Assembly (NCBI GenBank): GCA_019009955.1
Contig: CM032233.1
Location: 63,456,001 to 63,520,000 of the forward strand
Reading direction: 5' to 3'
From: Riptortus pedestris
Taxonomy: Eukaryota; Arthropoda; Insecta; Hemiptera; Alydidae
Length of the DNA stretch: 64,000 bases
Of the stretch, positions 9,766 to 20,820 are shown in pieces. A program made the position numbers and the translations under genes. Position 1 is the stretch's first letter. Every line of letters begins with the position of its first letter. The notes beneath the pieces are model-generated. The model was not told the DNA's origin. It was given only the letters and a program-made list of their open reading frames with translations, and did no database searches.

Positions 9766-10634
9766 AAAAAGTCCGTCGCGCAGGGGCTGCGTTAACTAAG
9801 CAGATTTCCCACGTGCTTCACGTATTTGCATTTACCTCACAATGTAAATGTTAAATGAGAACAATATTTGGTATTTAGGCTTCAAATAAAGTGATTGATA
9901 GTATACCAGCTTACTGTTAATATGACATAAGTAGAGTGGGGGTTTACTGAACTCCGAAAATTGAATAATTTGAGTATTCCATTAATAATCAACATCGGGG
10001 AAAAAAACGTACATAACAATTTATAAAACATTACATTTGCAATAAGATTGGTTCTATACAATATTTCGATCAGACGCACAATTACGGAGATATTAAGATT
10101 TTCGAAATACCCCCTGTTAACCCCAACTCCTACCACTGGTCGGATTTCAGCCGTTAATGAACTTGATCATTAGTTTTACATAAAACAATTAAATATGGAG
10201 TTTGGTAACGGTCAAATAAAGATTGTGACCGCTAGAACATTAACAAACACCCTTTAAATATATATGGGGCTGAGGTTAGCCATGTGAGTTAAAGCGTTGA
10301 CCTTAATCTCACATGGTAAACCTCGAGTGGCGAGTTCAATTCCCGCCTGGGCAAAGGAATTTATTTAGTGACGGAATTCATAAAATAAAATCCTCAGTCC
10401 CACCCTGGCTAGAAAAGGGTGGTAACCTGTAGGATAACCCGTCTGAATTAGCCTTAGTTGCAAAAAGTGGACGTTAATAAATAATTTAATTAAATATATT
10501 TATATAGTTTTGAATGGATCTCATTTTCGTCATCACCTGAGTTGGATCGAAGGACATTTGAGGAATGTTTTTCAAAAATCGCGTCATGTGTTTGACCTCA
10601 ATAGCTGATTTCCCTCGAGGGAATTCTGTTAAAA
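9766..10634 (-). mobile_element. HINE-like element split by a SINE
   Basis: Minus-strand copy of the subfamily whose 3' part carries 'tgagaacaatatttggtatt' and 'gtgggggtttactgaa' on plus. It is interrupted inside its TA tract by a SINE at 10266-10489, and both halves continue on either side. Ends: acaaaaagtccgtcgcgcagg on the left and gaattctgttaaaa on the right. Confidence 0.8.
10266..10489 (+). mobile_element. tRNA-derived SINE, full length, nested
   Basis: Head ggggctgaggttagccatgt, A-box-like ttagccatgtgagtt, leader 'gcgttgaccttaatc', B box gagttcaattcccgcc, then the family-specific body (gtgacggaattcat, caccctggctagaaa, agataacccgtc) and tail gacgttaataaataa. The target duplication ttaaatatat is at 10254-10263 and 10490-10499. 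It sits in the microsatellite of an older HINE-like copy, so it is younger than that copy. Confidence 0.85.
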
Positions 10635-12122
10635 CGAGATTATTTGAAATGTCATTACTCATTATTAGCCATACATTTTTCATACCTATCTGAAGCAAGC
10701 CCATGCTCCCATTGTGACGTCTTTTCACTAAGAAAACACAATAAAAAAACTATGGCTATAGATTAACAGATGAATCCATAAGTTGGTTTTATATTTTTTT
10801 TTTTCATTAATTTAAAAAAGTAAGTCAATGTCATCATTATAGTTTAAACGAAGCTCCATAGTTTAAGGAGTCAGTACACGATACAAATGGACCTAAAGGA
10901 TTAATACGACATGTATCTCATTATTTATCACTTGAATGGTATTTAATTTCATTCCAAGTTATAAAGTAAGTAATTATTTATTTTTCACAGTAACAAGGTG
11001 AACCACGTTGCCTATCGCTAATGTGGTTTCAGAAAATGTTCAATAAATGAACAAAATAAATAAATAAAGAAATTTTTTGCAGCTAGTTCTTGCACTAATG
11101 TTCAGAGGAATAATCATTTATTCTGGACATGTTCTATCGATTTAAATATATTTTCACCACTTCATACGTATCGGAAACGCGGTTTCAGGTTTAGATCATT
11201 AAGGAGGTGATCAGTATGACCATTATTTTTAAGTCCTGTTTCAAACCGGAGACGACTGATAATTAAACAGGGATATCGGGGCCGCGGTGTCATTAAGAAG
11301 ATAAAGGGGAGGTAATCCTATCTCCAGCAGTAATATCCACAGTTGGGGGCTGCAGAGGGAAAAAATATCTCGAAGGGAAACATCTGGTGCCAGAAGATGA
11401 ATACGAGGTCTCACCCCCTAATAGGACATCGATGTTAATATACGAACATATTGATGAAAAGATCAGAGTCCTTTGGGACACTCAAAATTTATTTCTGATA
11501 AAATCAACATACTCCTAGTGGGTTACATAAATGTAGAAAGTGTTTCCCCTCCTCAAAAACACTGAAAATAATTATATGGAACAAATTACTATGACTTGCA
11601 TTGCACTGAACTTGTAGCAAGAAGGCTCGGGTCTTAGCGCCTGGATGGCACACTTAATTTTTATTACCTGCGAACTCAACGGGCTTCCCAGGATGGACTT
11701 CCATTCACTCGGTGCCCTCTCAGAATGAGGTCATAAGGCTCAAAGTACCACAAATCCTAACACCAAATATCATGAGATCAAGTGGCTCCCACTCTCGTTA
11801 ATTTTGGGAACATTGCACTTGAAAAAGTGATTTTATAATATATTATATTGAGTGCATTATACTTGAAAAATTGAAGCAGTTTTGTAGGGCAGCATCATCG
11901 CTGAAGACAATCATAGTAGAGCCTTCCAAAGCAAAAGGAGTATTTCAATCAACTAATAAGCATATAAGAATGGATATTAATTAACAAATGTTTGCTAAAT
12001 CCACCGTTTGGGGTATACCGTGTTACGGGAGCTAAAGATGGATTATTCATAAAAGGGAATATAGTAGGTTGAAAACAATGGAAACATGGATTTGGCGCAG
12101 TATCACCAGAACAAGTTGGATT
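10635..12122. other. no gene recognised
   Basis: Non-repetitive by eye, with somewhat higher GC at 11200-11480 and 11620-11810. Open frames of about 60 codons occur but show no family resemblance and no convincing splice sites. Confidence 0.4.
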
Positions 12123-12609
12123 AAAAAACGTCCGTCACGCAGGGGCTGCGTAAACTAAGCAGATTTCCCACGTGAAGTTTTACAATAGAGAAATCTGCCT
12201 AATAACAACTGTAGTAGTAAGAAACCTCTAAACCTATTCACGAGGGACGAATAGTTACGGAAACGACCGTCATAGCTCTCGGCGGAAAGTCCGATCATAG
12301 CCGGCTCCTGCCGACCACACGCAGAATACAAATGCAAATATCTCGGTTAATATTCAAGATACAGAATAAATGTATAGAACAATATTTATAGTAAATTTAA
12401 TTTGCAATAAGATTCATTCTATACTATATTTCGATCCAACGCATAATAACGGAGATATTTTGATTTTCAAAAATCCCCCCTCTACACCCCCCCTCCCACT
12501 AGTCCGATTTCAGCCATTAACGAACTTGATCTTCCTTTTTACATAATACGATTAAATTCCGAGTTTGGTAACGAACAAACAAAAATTGCGAACGCTAGAG
12601 CGTTAACAG

Positions 12610-12679
<70 letters not shown>

Positions 12680-12801
12680 GAATGGACCTCATTTTCGTCA
12701 TCTCCTGGGTAGGATCGATGGACATTTGAAGAAATTTTTCGAAACTCGCATCATGAGTACGACCTCAATAGCTGATTTGCCCTAAGGGAAATCTGCTAAA
12801 A
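12123..12801 (-). mobile_element. HINE-like element, complete
   Basis: Both ends present (cgtccgtcacgcaggggctg on the left, gggaaatctgctaaaa on the right) with (TA)n at 12615-12673. Slightly diverged near the middle ('gccggctcctgccgacca' insertion). Confidence 0.8.
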
Positions 12802-14152
12802 TGTAACGCGGGGGATCTAAATGAGGTAAATGAAAGTAAAAGTCTTTTGGCCATGGAAAAAAGGAGGTTGAAACTTCTTGGGCGTATCATAAGGCGCCTC
12901 GATTCCATCACAAACATATTTGAAGGTAAGGCCTCTAACATCTTATAGATTTCAGTGGGTATAGTGATATCCAGGGCGTAGCATTTACAACATAATATAT
13001 ATATATAGTATATACAAGAGAGAGAGATGAGAATAAAGGAGTATTAGGAAATATTTTATTCCATAAGTTATTACAGAGAAATATTTGAAAATCGTGTTTT
13101 GAGCATTTTTAATTAAGAAAATCTGCTCATATACGTAACTCTTGCTTATTGCTGGTTGCATTGCCGAGCGGTGCGTCCTTTCTTTTACTTGTAGAAGTGG
13201 TATATAAGCCTACATCTAAAATAAGAAGATTAATAAAAACATTAAAAGCTGAGAATTTCCAGTTAATTTCATCTAGCCTTGGGGGTCTATATCATCACAC
13301 AATACAAACACAACTCCATTCTCTTTTAATATCGATTTATACATCTCGTGGCCTTGATAGTGAAATATGTGCTAGTATAAATTTTACTACCACATTTAAC
13401 CCAACGGACGGTTGGGCTGTATTTTTTCCTTTGATGATTGAAGTAAATTATGTTTTTTTTTTTTTTTTTAAAAAAAAAAAGATACTTTTATTATTGAATT
13501 GATATGATGGAAAAACATAGGCAAACTCAAAAAAAAGGACCTACGGTGAGCCATAACAGGTTAACTGAAATAATCTTTCTATGCCTGGGCAGACTTTCAG
13601 GTACAATTTCTTCTAAATAAATTATTCGACACTTTTTGCAACAAAAAATATGCTTATATTTGTTTATACAGGTAAAGGATCTGAATTAATTGTATAAAAC
13701 AGCACTTTTCTTCTATTCACTTTATTCAAGAGTATTTGAATTTAATGCCAGTTCCAGTGTATATGGGCCGGACAAGGATGTCACTTTAATCTTAGTGATT
13801 GATTCCTTTTTTTTTTTTCCTTTTCTTTTTTTTTTCATAGTTTAGATATTACTAAAGAGGCGTCAAAAAACAAGAAACATGTAGAGATAAATTGAGAATA
13901 AAGATAGTCTTGCCTAATTGGTTATTTATCATTTGACCTCCAGCCATAAATCCTCTTCCATACATGTTCGGTTATATTTTCGTCAGCAAAACATTTCTGG
14001 TCTCTGGTTTACTCCACTAGCAGTGGCTCTTCTTGCATTACTTGTTTTATCTTAATAAATAATAAAATGGATATTCACAATGTTTCTCAAAACAATTTGT
14101 TGGTGTTGTGAAAACCGCTAAGGTAATATTTTTCAGAAATTCAGACTTTGAT
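12802..14152. other. no gene recognised
   Basis: A 117-codon frame at 13149-13502 (+) ends in a T/A homopolymer and has no recognisable domain. At 12852-12950 a short reading 'MEKRRLKLLGRIIRRLDS' vaguely recalls LINE C-termini but is too short to call. T runs at 13450 and 13808. Confidence 0.35.
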
Positions 14153-14603
14153 AAAAGTCCGTCACGCAGGGGTTGCGTAAACTAAGCAGATTTCCCACGT
14201 GAAGTTATACAATAGAGAAATCTCCATACGAGAGCCGAACAGTTACGGCAAAAGGCCGAACTAGCTTTTGGCGGGAAACTGAACCGTTCGTTATCGGCCC
14301 AAATTTAATAAAAATGCAAATATCTCGGTTAATATTCAAGATAGAGAATAAATGTATAGAACAATATTTATAGTAAATGTAATTTACAATAAGATTGGTT
14401 TTATACAATGTTTTGATCCGACGTATGGTAACGGAGATATTTCGAATTTTCGACAATACCCCCTCTCCCACTGGTCCGATTTCACCCATTAACGAACTTG
14501 ATCTGTATTTTTGCATAAAACGTTTAAATATCGAGTTAACGATCAAACAAAAATTGCGACCACTAGAGCGTTAACAGACACACACACACACACGCACACA
14601 CAA

Positions 14604-14653
<50 letters not shown>

Positions 14654-14775
14654 GAACGGACCTCATTTTCGTCATCTCCTGGGTAGGATCGATGGACATT
14701 TGAAGAAAATTTTCGAAAATCGCGTTATGACTACGACCTCAATAGCTGATTTTCCTTAAGGGAAATGTGCTAAAA
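14153..14775 (-). mobile_element. HINE-like element, complete
   Basis: Left end aaaagtccgtcacgcagg, right end gggaaatgtgctaaaa. The dinucleotide tract here is (CA)n followed by (TA)n (14578-14648), showing that the internal microsatellite varies in type as well as length. Confidence 0.8.
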
Positions 14776-15051
14776 TGTAATTTAGAAACATTTTTCTAAT
14801 TTTTTTTCAACGCCTGTTTTAATGAGAATATTTCCAGAGCATTAAAATCACTTCTCTAAAATGAATTTATTACTCTCGAAGTGAAAATATGTCGTACGTA
14901 TAACATTACAAAAGATCATTAAACTAATTTTTGTCCATCCTGAAAACAGTTAATATACATGGATTTTTTAAAATTAGTGTTACTTATGTTTCTTTATTCA
15001 TTTTAGGCCTATATTGTCACAGATACAATGTAAGATTTGCATGAGTTGAGT

Positions 15052-15225
15052 TAGGGGCTCAAGTTAGCCAGGCTTAGTCTTAATCTCCCTTGGAAAACCT
15101 AGACTCCTATCTTCGATCCTCACATGGACAATAGGAATTTATTTAGTGACGTATTCATTAAGTAAAATCCTTAGTCCTACTATGGCTTGAAATGGGTGGT
15201 AACCTGAAGATAACCTGTCCTAATA
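15052..15225 (+). mobile_element. tRNA-derived SINE, old and degraded
   Basis: ggggctcaagttagcc, then a deletion in the A-box/anticodon region, 'cttaatctcccttgg', 'aatttatttagtgacg', 'gaaatgggtggtaacctg', 'gataacctgtcctaat'. Same order as the family but many differences, so an older insertion. Confidence 0.65.
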
Positions 15226-15526
15226 ATAAATTTGAGTTGAGTTATAAATTGGAAATAACAAAATTTAAAAATTGGAAATTACCAAAATTTAAAGCAAATA
15301 AGAACAAGGAATTGTTGGTAATTCAGATTTTATTACAAGTTAATTTTTTTTACATTTACCTTAAAAAATGTATAGGAATATTAAAATGAAATTAATTAAT
15401 AAAGAAATCAAGGTAACTTAATTAATTTAAGTAAATTTAGCGTGATTAACAAAGTAGCCCATTCAAATGTAGGAGTATGTAACATGTTCTTTTCTATTTA
15501 TAATAATTTTATATTAGACCTAAGTA

Positions 15527-15527
<1 letters not shown>

Positions 15528-15577
<50 letters not shown>
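15528..15577. repeat. (TA)n microsatellite
   Basis: Long TA run, first of four such runs separating fold-back elements in 15.5-16.4 kb. Confidence 0.9.
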
Positions 15578-15581
<4 letters not shown>

Positions 15582-15700
15582 CATTATATTTTTTGCTAAG
15601 GAGCTAATTTCCTCGAAACGCTTTTGGGAGGAGAATAAATAACACATTTTTAACGAAAACGTTTGCTGTTTTTTTACTCTGTATGGCTATACAATCAAAC

Positions 15701-15737
<37 letters not shown>

Positions 15738-15739
<2 letters not shown>

Positions 15740-15985
15740 GTGCTGATGTTTTCGACCAGGTTGTATTTATATGTGGTGTGTTATTCTTTTTGGAGTTTTG
15801 GTCAATGTTGGTGAAATAAATCTTAGTTTATGCCGATATTTCGAGAATATTATGTGCAATTATAAAGTAGTACATGTAATTTTACAGCCCTGAAGAAGAG
15901 AAAATAAAGATTCTCGAAATATCGGTATCAACTAAGATTTATTTCACTAACATTGACCAAAATTCCGAAAAGAATAACACACCAT

Positions 15986-15990
<5 letters not shown>
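15738..15990. mobile_element. fold-back element FB1, copy a
   Basis: Arms 15771-15848 and 15910-15986 are reverse complements over about 75 bp (gtgtgttattcttttt .. tatttcgagaat, mirrored as attctcgaaatatcgg .. aaagaataacacacc). (TA)n bounds both sides. The right arm contains CTGAAGA, a 5-bp stem gagaa/ttctc and GAAA (15890-15919), an arrangement resembling a hammerhead ribozyme core. No coding. Confidence 0.75.

Positions 15991-15991
<1 letters not shown>

Positions 15992-16042
<51 letters not shown>
15992..16042. repeat. (TA)n microsatellite
   Basis: TA run between fold-back elements FB1 and FB2. Confidence 0.9.
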
Positions 16043-16046
<4 letters not shown>

Positions 16047-16071
16047 CACTTCTGGACCCAATATTATTTAT

Positions 16072-16349
16072 ATATTCTTCATATTTCATGGAAAGGGTCT
16101 CCAATAAAAAACATTTTTTTCGGTGCCAACTTTATTGAAACTGCCTAACACGTTTCGTGGCTTATTTGCCACCTCTTCAGGGGCTATCAATTTCAGTAAA
16201 AGGGAAGCGAGCACTTTAAAAATGGATAGCCCCTGAAGAGGTGGCAAATAAGCCACGAAACATGAAGCGCAGTTCCAATGAAGTTTTAACCGAAAAAGAA
16301 ATGTTTTTAAATGGAGACCCTTGCTATAAAATAAAATATGAAGAATGTA
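16072..16349. mobile_element. fold-back element FB2, copy a
   Basis: Arms 16072-16188 and 16223-16349 are reverse complements (gtttcgtggcttatttgcc / ggcaaataagccacgaaac at the inner ends, atattcttcatattt / aaatatgaagaatgtat at the outer ends), with a 34-bp spacer. (TA)n flanks both sides. The right arm holds CTGAAGA, one base, stem gtggc/gccac and GAAAC (16233-16261). The minus-strand 142-codon frame over it is not a gene. Confidence 0.75.
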
Positions 16350-16888
16350 TATGTATATATATATATATATATATGGATTGAGAAACCCAAATGACTTCTT
16401 ATCGCCTAAGTTAAAGTAGCAAGGACAGTAAAATCCTAAAGCTCTCGAAACATATCTGCCAAATGCATTATCACGTTTTACATAGCTTTTCCTTGCACTG
16501 AATACAACTGCCATTCAATTGCAGTTGACAGATGTCAATTTCCTCAAGCGTGCTTCGCAATACGTTTCGCAAGTTTGCTTGTAAAGAAAAAAAAGGAAGT
16601 TTTCTTTTTAGCTATCTCGTCCCTCCTTAAACTTTTTTATCTTCTCTTCTTGATGTCAGACAGACGCGCTAAATGCAGGCCTCTTCATAAGGAAAACTAC
16701 AATTTTAAGCACATTAACTAAAATTAAATTAGCCTACAATGACTCTTTTTATAATACAATCCATCCGGTATTGCTAAGTAAACTAAGGTTGATTTTACAG
16801 ATTATCTAGCTCTCTGCCTTCAAACAGTTACACATGAATTTTACAAAATAAATTAGAAATAGAATGAATAATCACATTACCAACATTA

Positions 16889-17109
16889 TTATTATTTATT
16901 AACGTCCACATTTTGCTACCATGGGTAATTAGGACAGGTCATCTACAGATTACCACCCTTTTCTAGCCAGAGTGGGACTATGGATGCCATTTATTGAGTT
17001 CGTCACTAAATAAATACCATTTGCCCAGGCGGAAATCGAAGTCGTCATTCTAGGTTTACCATGTCAGATTAAGGCCACCGCTTTAACTCACACGACTAAC
17101 CTAAGCTCC
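16889..17109 (-). mobile_element. tRNA-derived SINE, full length
   Basis: 221 bp bounded by a perfect 13-bp target duplication attaccaacatta (16876-16888 and 17110-17122). On the minus strand it starts ggagcttaggttag, has a B-box-like gacttcgatttccgcc and ends in an (ATT)n/(AAT)n tail. The duplication plus A/T tail shows LINE-assisted retrotransposition. Confidence 0.9.
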
Positions 17110-17236
17110 ATTACCAACATTAATTGAGTAAATATATAATATTTAAGGGCGCAAAAAAAAATGAAATAAAACCAACACAAAAATACGTTTTATATATATT
17201 GTTTTAAATATTTTAACTCTAATATAGTTTTATTAT

Positions 17237-17237
<1 letters not shown>

Positions 17238-17279
<42 letters not shown>
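17238..17279. repeat. (CA)n-(TA)n microsatellite
   Basis: Compound dinucleotide run followed by a G8 tract and gagagag. Confidence 0.9.
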
Positions 17280-17335
17280 GGGGGGGGAGAGAGGTGTTCA
17301 CTGTTATAGGTACTACTTTTTTTTTGCTTTTTGCC

Positions 17336-17680
17336 ATTCTACTCCGTAAACCGCCCCCGAGCGAGACTCTAGGGATTCGTGATCAGAGATTTACTTAGTG
17401 AGTGATCAACTCGACGTACAGCTCCTTTTAACCAAGGAGGGCTTAGAATGGCTTTTATCCAATAGATTGACGGGCCTCATTGGACAGTTCACCCTGTATC
17501 AGCCTGCGTGCGGACCGGAACTGAAAGAGTCATAATCTTTAGTAATCCCGTGGGGCTATCAACATCTTAGTGTCCCGCTGATCCACAACCCCAACGACGC
17601 TAGTACGCTTTAGTAGTGACCTCGTGAACTAATGTTCTCCCTTGGCTTGGATCATACCTGCACCTATTTATAAGCACTAC
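17336..17680. other. GC-richer island, unidentified
   Basis: Sharp change from A+T-rich surroundings to a balanced composition (for example ccgcccccgagcgagact, 'cagcctgcgtgcggaccgg'), no open frame of note and a TATA-like tatttataag at 17665. It could be an LTR or other retroelement remnant. I do not recognise it. Confidence 0.3.
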
Positions 17681-17885
17681 TAATTTTAATATAATTAAAC
17701 TATGCTGTAATATTATAATGGTATCTGAGAAATTTATTATAATAAAAAAGGTTTAGTAACTGGGTTTAGTAGGTTAGGTGGTACTTGTTCTTTCATTTCA
17801 TTGACATTAGTATTTGTTTATATGTATATTATTTAGACTGTTAAGGTTAATGCTTTATATAAATATATATAAAGTTTTATATAAA

Positions 17886-18034
17886 TATATGAATCCTAGA
17901 GTGGCGAGGAATTTATTTAGCGACGAAATTCATTTAAAAAAATCCTTAGTCCCACCCTGGCTAGAAAGGGTGATCACCTGTAGATAACCCGTCCCAATTA
18001 TCCTTAGTTGCAAAAAGTGGACGTTAATAAATAA
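17886..18034 (+). mobile_element. tRNA-derived SINE, 5' truncated
   Basis: Starts at 'cctagagtggcgagg', lacks the tRNA head and the B box, and continues 'aatttatttagcgacg', 'caccctggctagaaagg', 'agataacccgtcccaatta', 'gcaaaaagtggacgtt', tail aataataat. 5' truncation is typical of retrotransposition. Confidence 0.8.
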
Positions 18035-19059
18035 TAATATATGATGCCATATGTATTAATCGGTGAGTTCTTATATAGTTTATAATTCAAGGATAGCTTG
18101 CTCTTGATTCCTCACAAATTGAAGTCGTTAAATGTTAACCTGCCCTTTTTGGCAGTCATATTGACATTTTTTGGCGATAAAAGGTGTAAATAAATAAAAA
18201 ACATTAGTCGATACAGTTTTTTTTCCTTTATGTAACCAACTCAACTGTTACATCTAAATGAATGTATTTTTATTAAAACAGAGGCTAGAGTCCTGTACGT
18301 CCACCGACCTTGGGGAAGGAATTCAGTCGTCATTAGCGGGCCTGGTAATTCGAGATATTGTCTTGTCTAATTTTTCAAATGTATTAATTATTTTAATTAA
18401 AAATCTAATTAATTTAATATTAACCCCAAAAAATGACAGTTTTTCAGCCTTTGAAGTTGATTTTATCATAATGAGGAGGAAATATTGGTTAAGCTCAATA
18501 TGATAAGTGTATTTGTTTGCGTTATCAGTGGCAATAAATATAAGAATACACAGGGCCAATTGAAAATTTGACCGGTATCTAAGACTGAGCAGGACAGATC
18601 ATTAGAAAGTGAATGGGCATCCCGGCTCGCCGATGGTCAACTACCAGGTTTCCCATTGTATAAGCCCATGTAGACGTCCTTCTTAATAAATGGCCTAAGT
18701 TTAGATGCAAAGTGTTAGTGGAGGGTAGGCTCTTAATATCGGCGCTCTTTGTCCAAAGCTGGCCTATATTGTGTGGAGTAATAACCTTCAGTTGTTTGCT
18801 TTGCGACTATGATTTAGTTACTCAGGCTATAAAATAAACTCAGTCTATTAGTTGTTCTCTTGAAAAGTTTATATTCATTCTCGTCAATTGGTAGCGGTTT
18901 CTAAATGACTTAATCATTTTTTCTCTTTTCAATACTTATTGCCAGATATTCCACCTTTTTCTTATTTATACCAAAAATAAGTATTATGATTTATAATGGA
19001 TAATAAAGAGAACGTTTTCTTTGAACGAATTAAGAACGATGAATTATTACGTTACATAC
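18035..19059. other. no gene recognised
   Basis: Overlapping frames of about 80 codons on both strands at 18258-18559 lack any known domain. The stretch 18580-18790 is somewhat GC-richer and unidentified. Confidence 0.35.
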
Positions 19060-19071
19060 TATTATCAGTGA

Positions 19072-19292
19072 GGGGCTCAGGTTAGCCATGTGAGTTAAAG
19101 CGTTGGCCTTAATCTCACATGGTAAACCTAGAGTGGCGAGTTCGATTCCCGCCTGGGCAGAGGAATTTATTTAGTGACGGAATTCATTAAATAAAATCCT
19201 TAGTCCTACCCTGGCTAGAAAAGGATGGTAACCTATAGATAACCCGTCCCAATTAGCCTTAGTTGCAAAAAGTGGACGTTTATAAATAATAA
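19072..19292 (+). mobile_element. tRNA-derived SINE, full length, best copy
   Basis: 221 bp between 12-bp target duplications tattatcagtga (19060-19071 and 19293-19304). Head ggggctcaggttagccatgt; the A-box region, 'gcgttggccttaatc' and B box gagttcgattcccgcc correspond to a tRNA, most like tRNA-Leu. The body is not tRNA-related, and the tail is aaataataat. RNA polymerase III promoter elements look intact, so this copy is young. Confidence 0.9.
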
Positions 19293-19304
19293 TATTATCA
19301 GTGA

Positions 19305-20191
19305 ATGCACCCTCAAATGGGGACGACAAAATGTAAAATAAATAGTATTCACACAACATTAATTCAGAACATAGCTGCTTTAACTGACGCAGGTTCTCAT
19401 CTTGAAAGTTGAAGGTACTAAAAAGTACATACGTAAACTCTATGATGAACAATAATTAAAAGTACTAAAAAAACGAATAAGAACCTCCAAGAAGAGTAGA
19501 GCTTTGTACTTGGAAGAGATGTGAACATTATATCTCGGCTCTTACTTCGGAGAAAATTTCAATGCTCTCTTCAAGTATTTGAATTTTTGTTGTTACAGTC
19601 ACTTTTCTGTGTAATCAACTTTCGGAAACTCTGGAATACTTCTTAATAACATAGTTCTTGGTTTTGGGATTTATATCTCGTAAATGTTTTACATCCATAT
19701 AATTGTTTCGTATTATTTTATTACTTCCTCCTACAAAGTAAAGAAAGTACTTTAATCGCTTTTCAAAAGAAATTTTCGATTTACCTTTTCCTGCACCTAT
19801 TCTGACTACATTTGGCGTGATGTCTGCACATAAGTATCTCACATAATGCAAAAACGGTAGGCGCAGAAATGTGGTAACTTTCTATTGAGAATTATTATAC
19901 TGTCCCTGTCCCCGTTCCGTTTTGATCAATATCCACTAAGAGGAGGGTAGCATAGCGGGTGTGGGAATCCAAATTTCAAATTTCTTCGTAACAAATAGTG
20001 ATACAAAAAATTTGTAAAGAAACATTTTTGTTTGTCGTAAAAATACCTACAACTAACGTTCTGTAACATTTTTTTATCCGATGCATTGCAAGGGGGATAT
20101 ATTACTTTGAAATGAAAAAAATTTATATGAAGTGCCAGAGAATATTAAGTTTATTTAATAGGTGTACAACGATGTAGTGCCCACGTCAGAA
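19305..20191. other. no gene recognised
   Basis: Two minus-strand frames of 78-93 codons partly overlap the SINE and have no recognised domain. Nothing else seen. Confidence 0.4.
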
Positions 20192-20314
20192 TTTTAGCAG
20201 ATTTCCCTTAAGCGAAATCAGCTATTGAGTTCGTACTCATGATGCGATTTTCGAAAATTTCTTCAAATGTCCATCGATCCTACCCAGAAGATGACGAAAA
20301 TGAGGTCCGTTCAG

Positions 20315-20366
<52 letters not shown>

Positions 20367-20820
20367 ATATTTGTCTGTTAACGCTCTAGCGGTCGCAATT
20401 ATTGTTTACTCAATATTTAAACGTTTTATGCAAAAAGACAAATTCAGTTCGTTAATGGCTGAAATCGGACCAGTGGGAGGAGGGTTTAGTGGGGGGATTT
20501 TCGTAAAGTCAAAATATATCCGTTACCATACGTGGGATCAAAAAATTGTATAAATCCAATCTTATTGGAAATTAAATTTACTATAAATATTGTTCTATAC
20601 ATTTATTCTCTATTTTGAATATTAACCGAGATATTTCCATATTTATTAATTGTAACGGATGAAATGAGATCGGCTAACTTCGGGTCTAGTCGTGAGTTTC
20701 CGTCAAAAGGTTGATCGGCCGTTTCCTTAACTGTTCGACTCTCGTGAAATTTCTCTATTGTAAAACTTCACGTGGGAAATCTGCTCAGTTTACGCAGCCC
20801 CTGAGTGACGGACTTTTTTT
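20192..20820 (+). mobile_element. HINE-like element, complete
   Basis: ttttagcagatttccctta to gacggactttttttt, (TA)n 20320-20364, G-rich module 'gtgggaggagggtttagt', subterminal gggaaatctgct and the end hairpin (one mismatch, ACGCAGCCCCTGAGT). Confidence 0.85.

Noticed and set aside
12852..12950. LINE C-terminus-like reading MEKRRLKLLGRIIRRLDS
   Set aside because: Too short and too generic; no reverse transcriptase sequence next to it.
13149..13502. 117-codon plus-strand frame
   Set aside because: Ends in a T/A homopolymer, no domain, no start context or conservation evidence.
14511..14759. Frames rich in YIYIYI or THTHTH (also 6055, 6216, 15442, 15953, 16086, 20239, 21587, 22147, 24688, 44685)
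   Set aside because: They are translations of (TA)n or (CA)n microsatellites inside transposons and not proteins.
19072..19160. A functional tRNA gene
   Set aside because: Boxes resemble tRNA-Leu but the acceptor stem does not pair, the body continues into a shared 3' region, and several dispersed copies carry target duplications: a SINE head.
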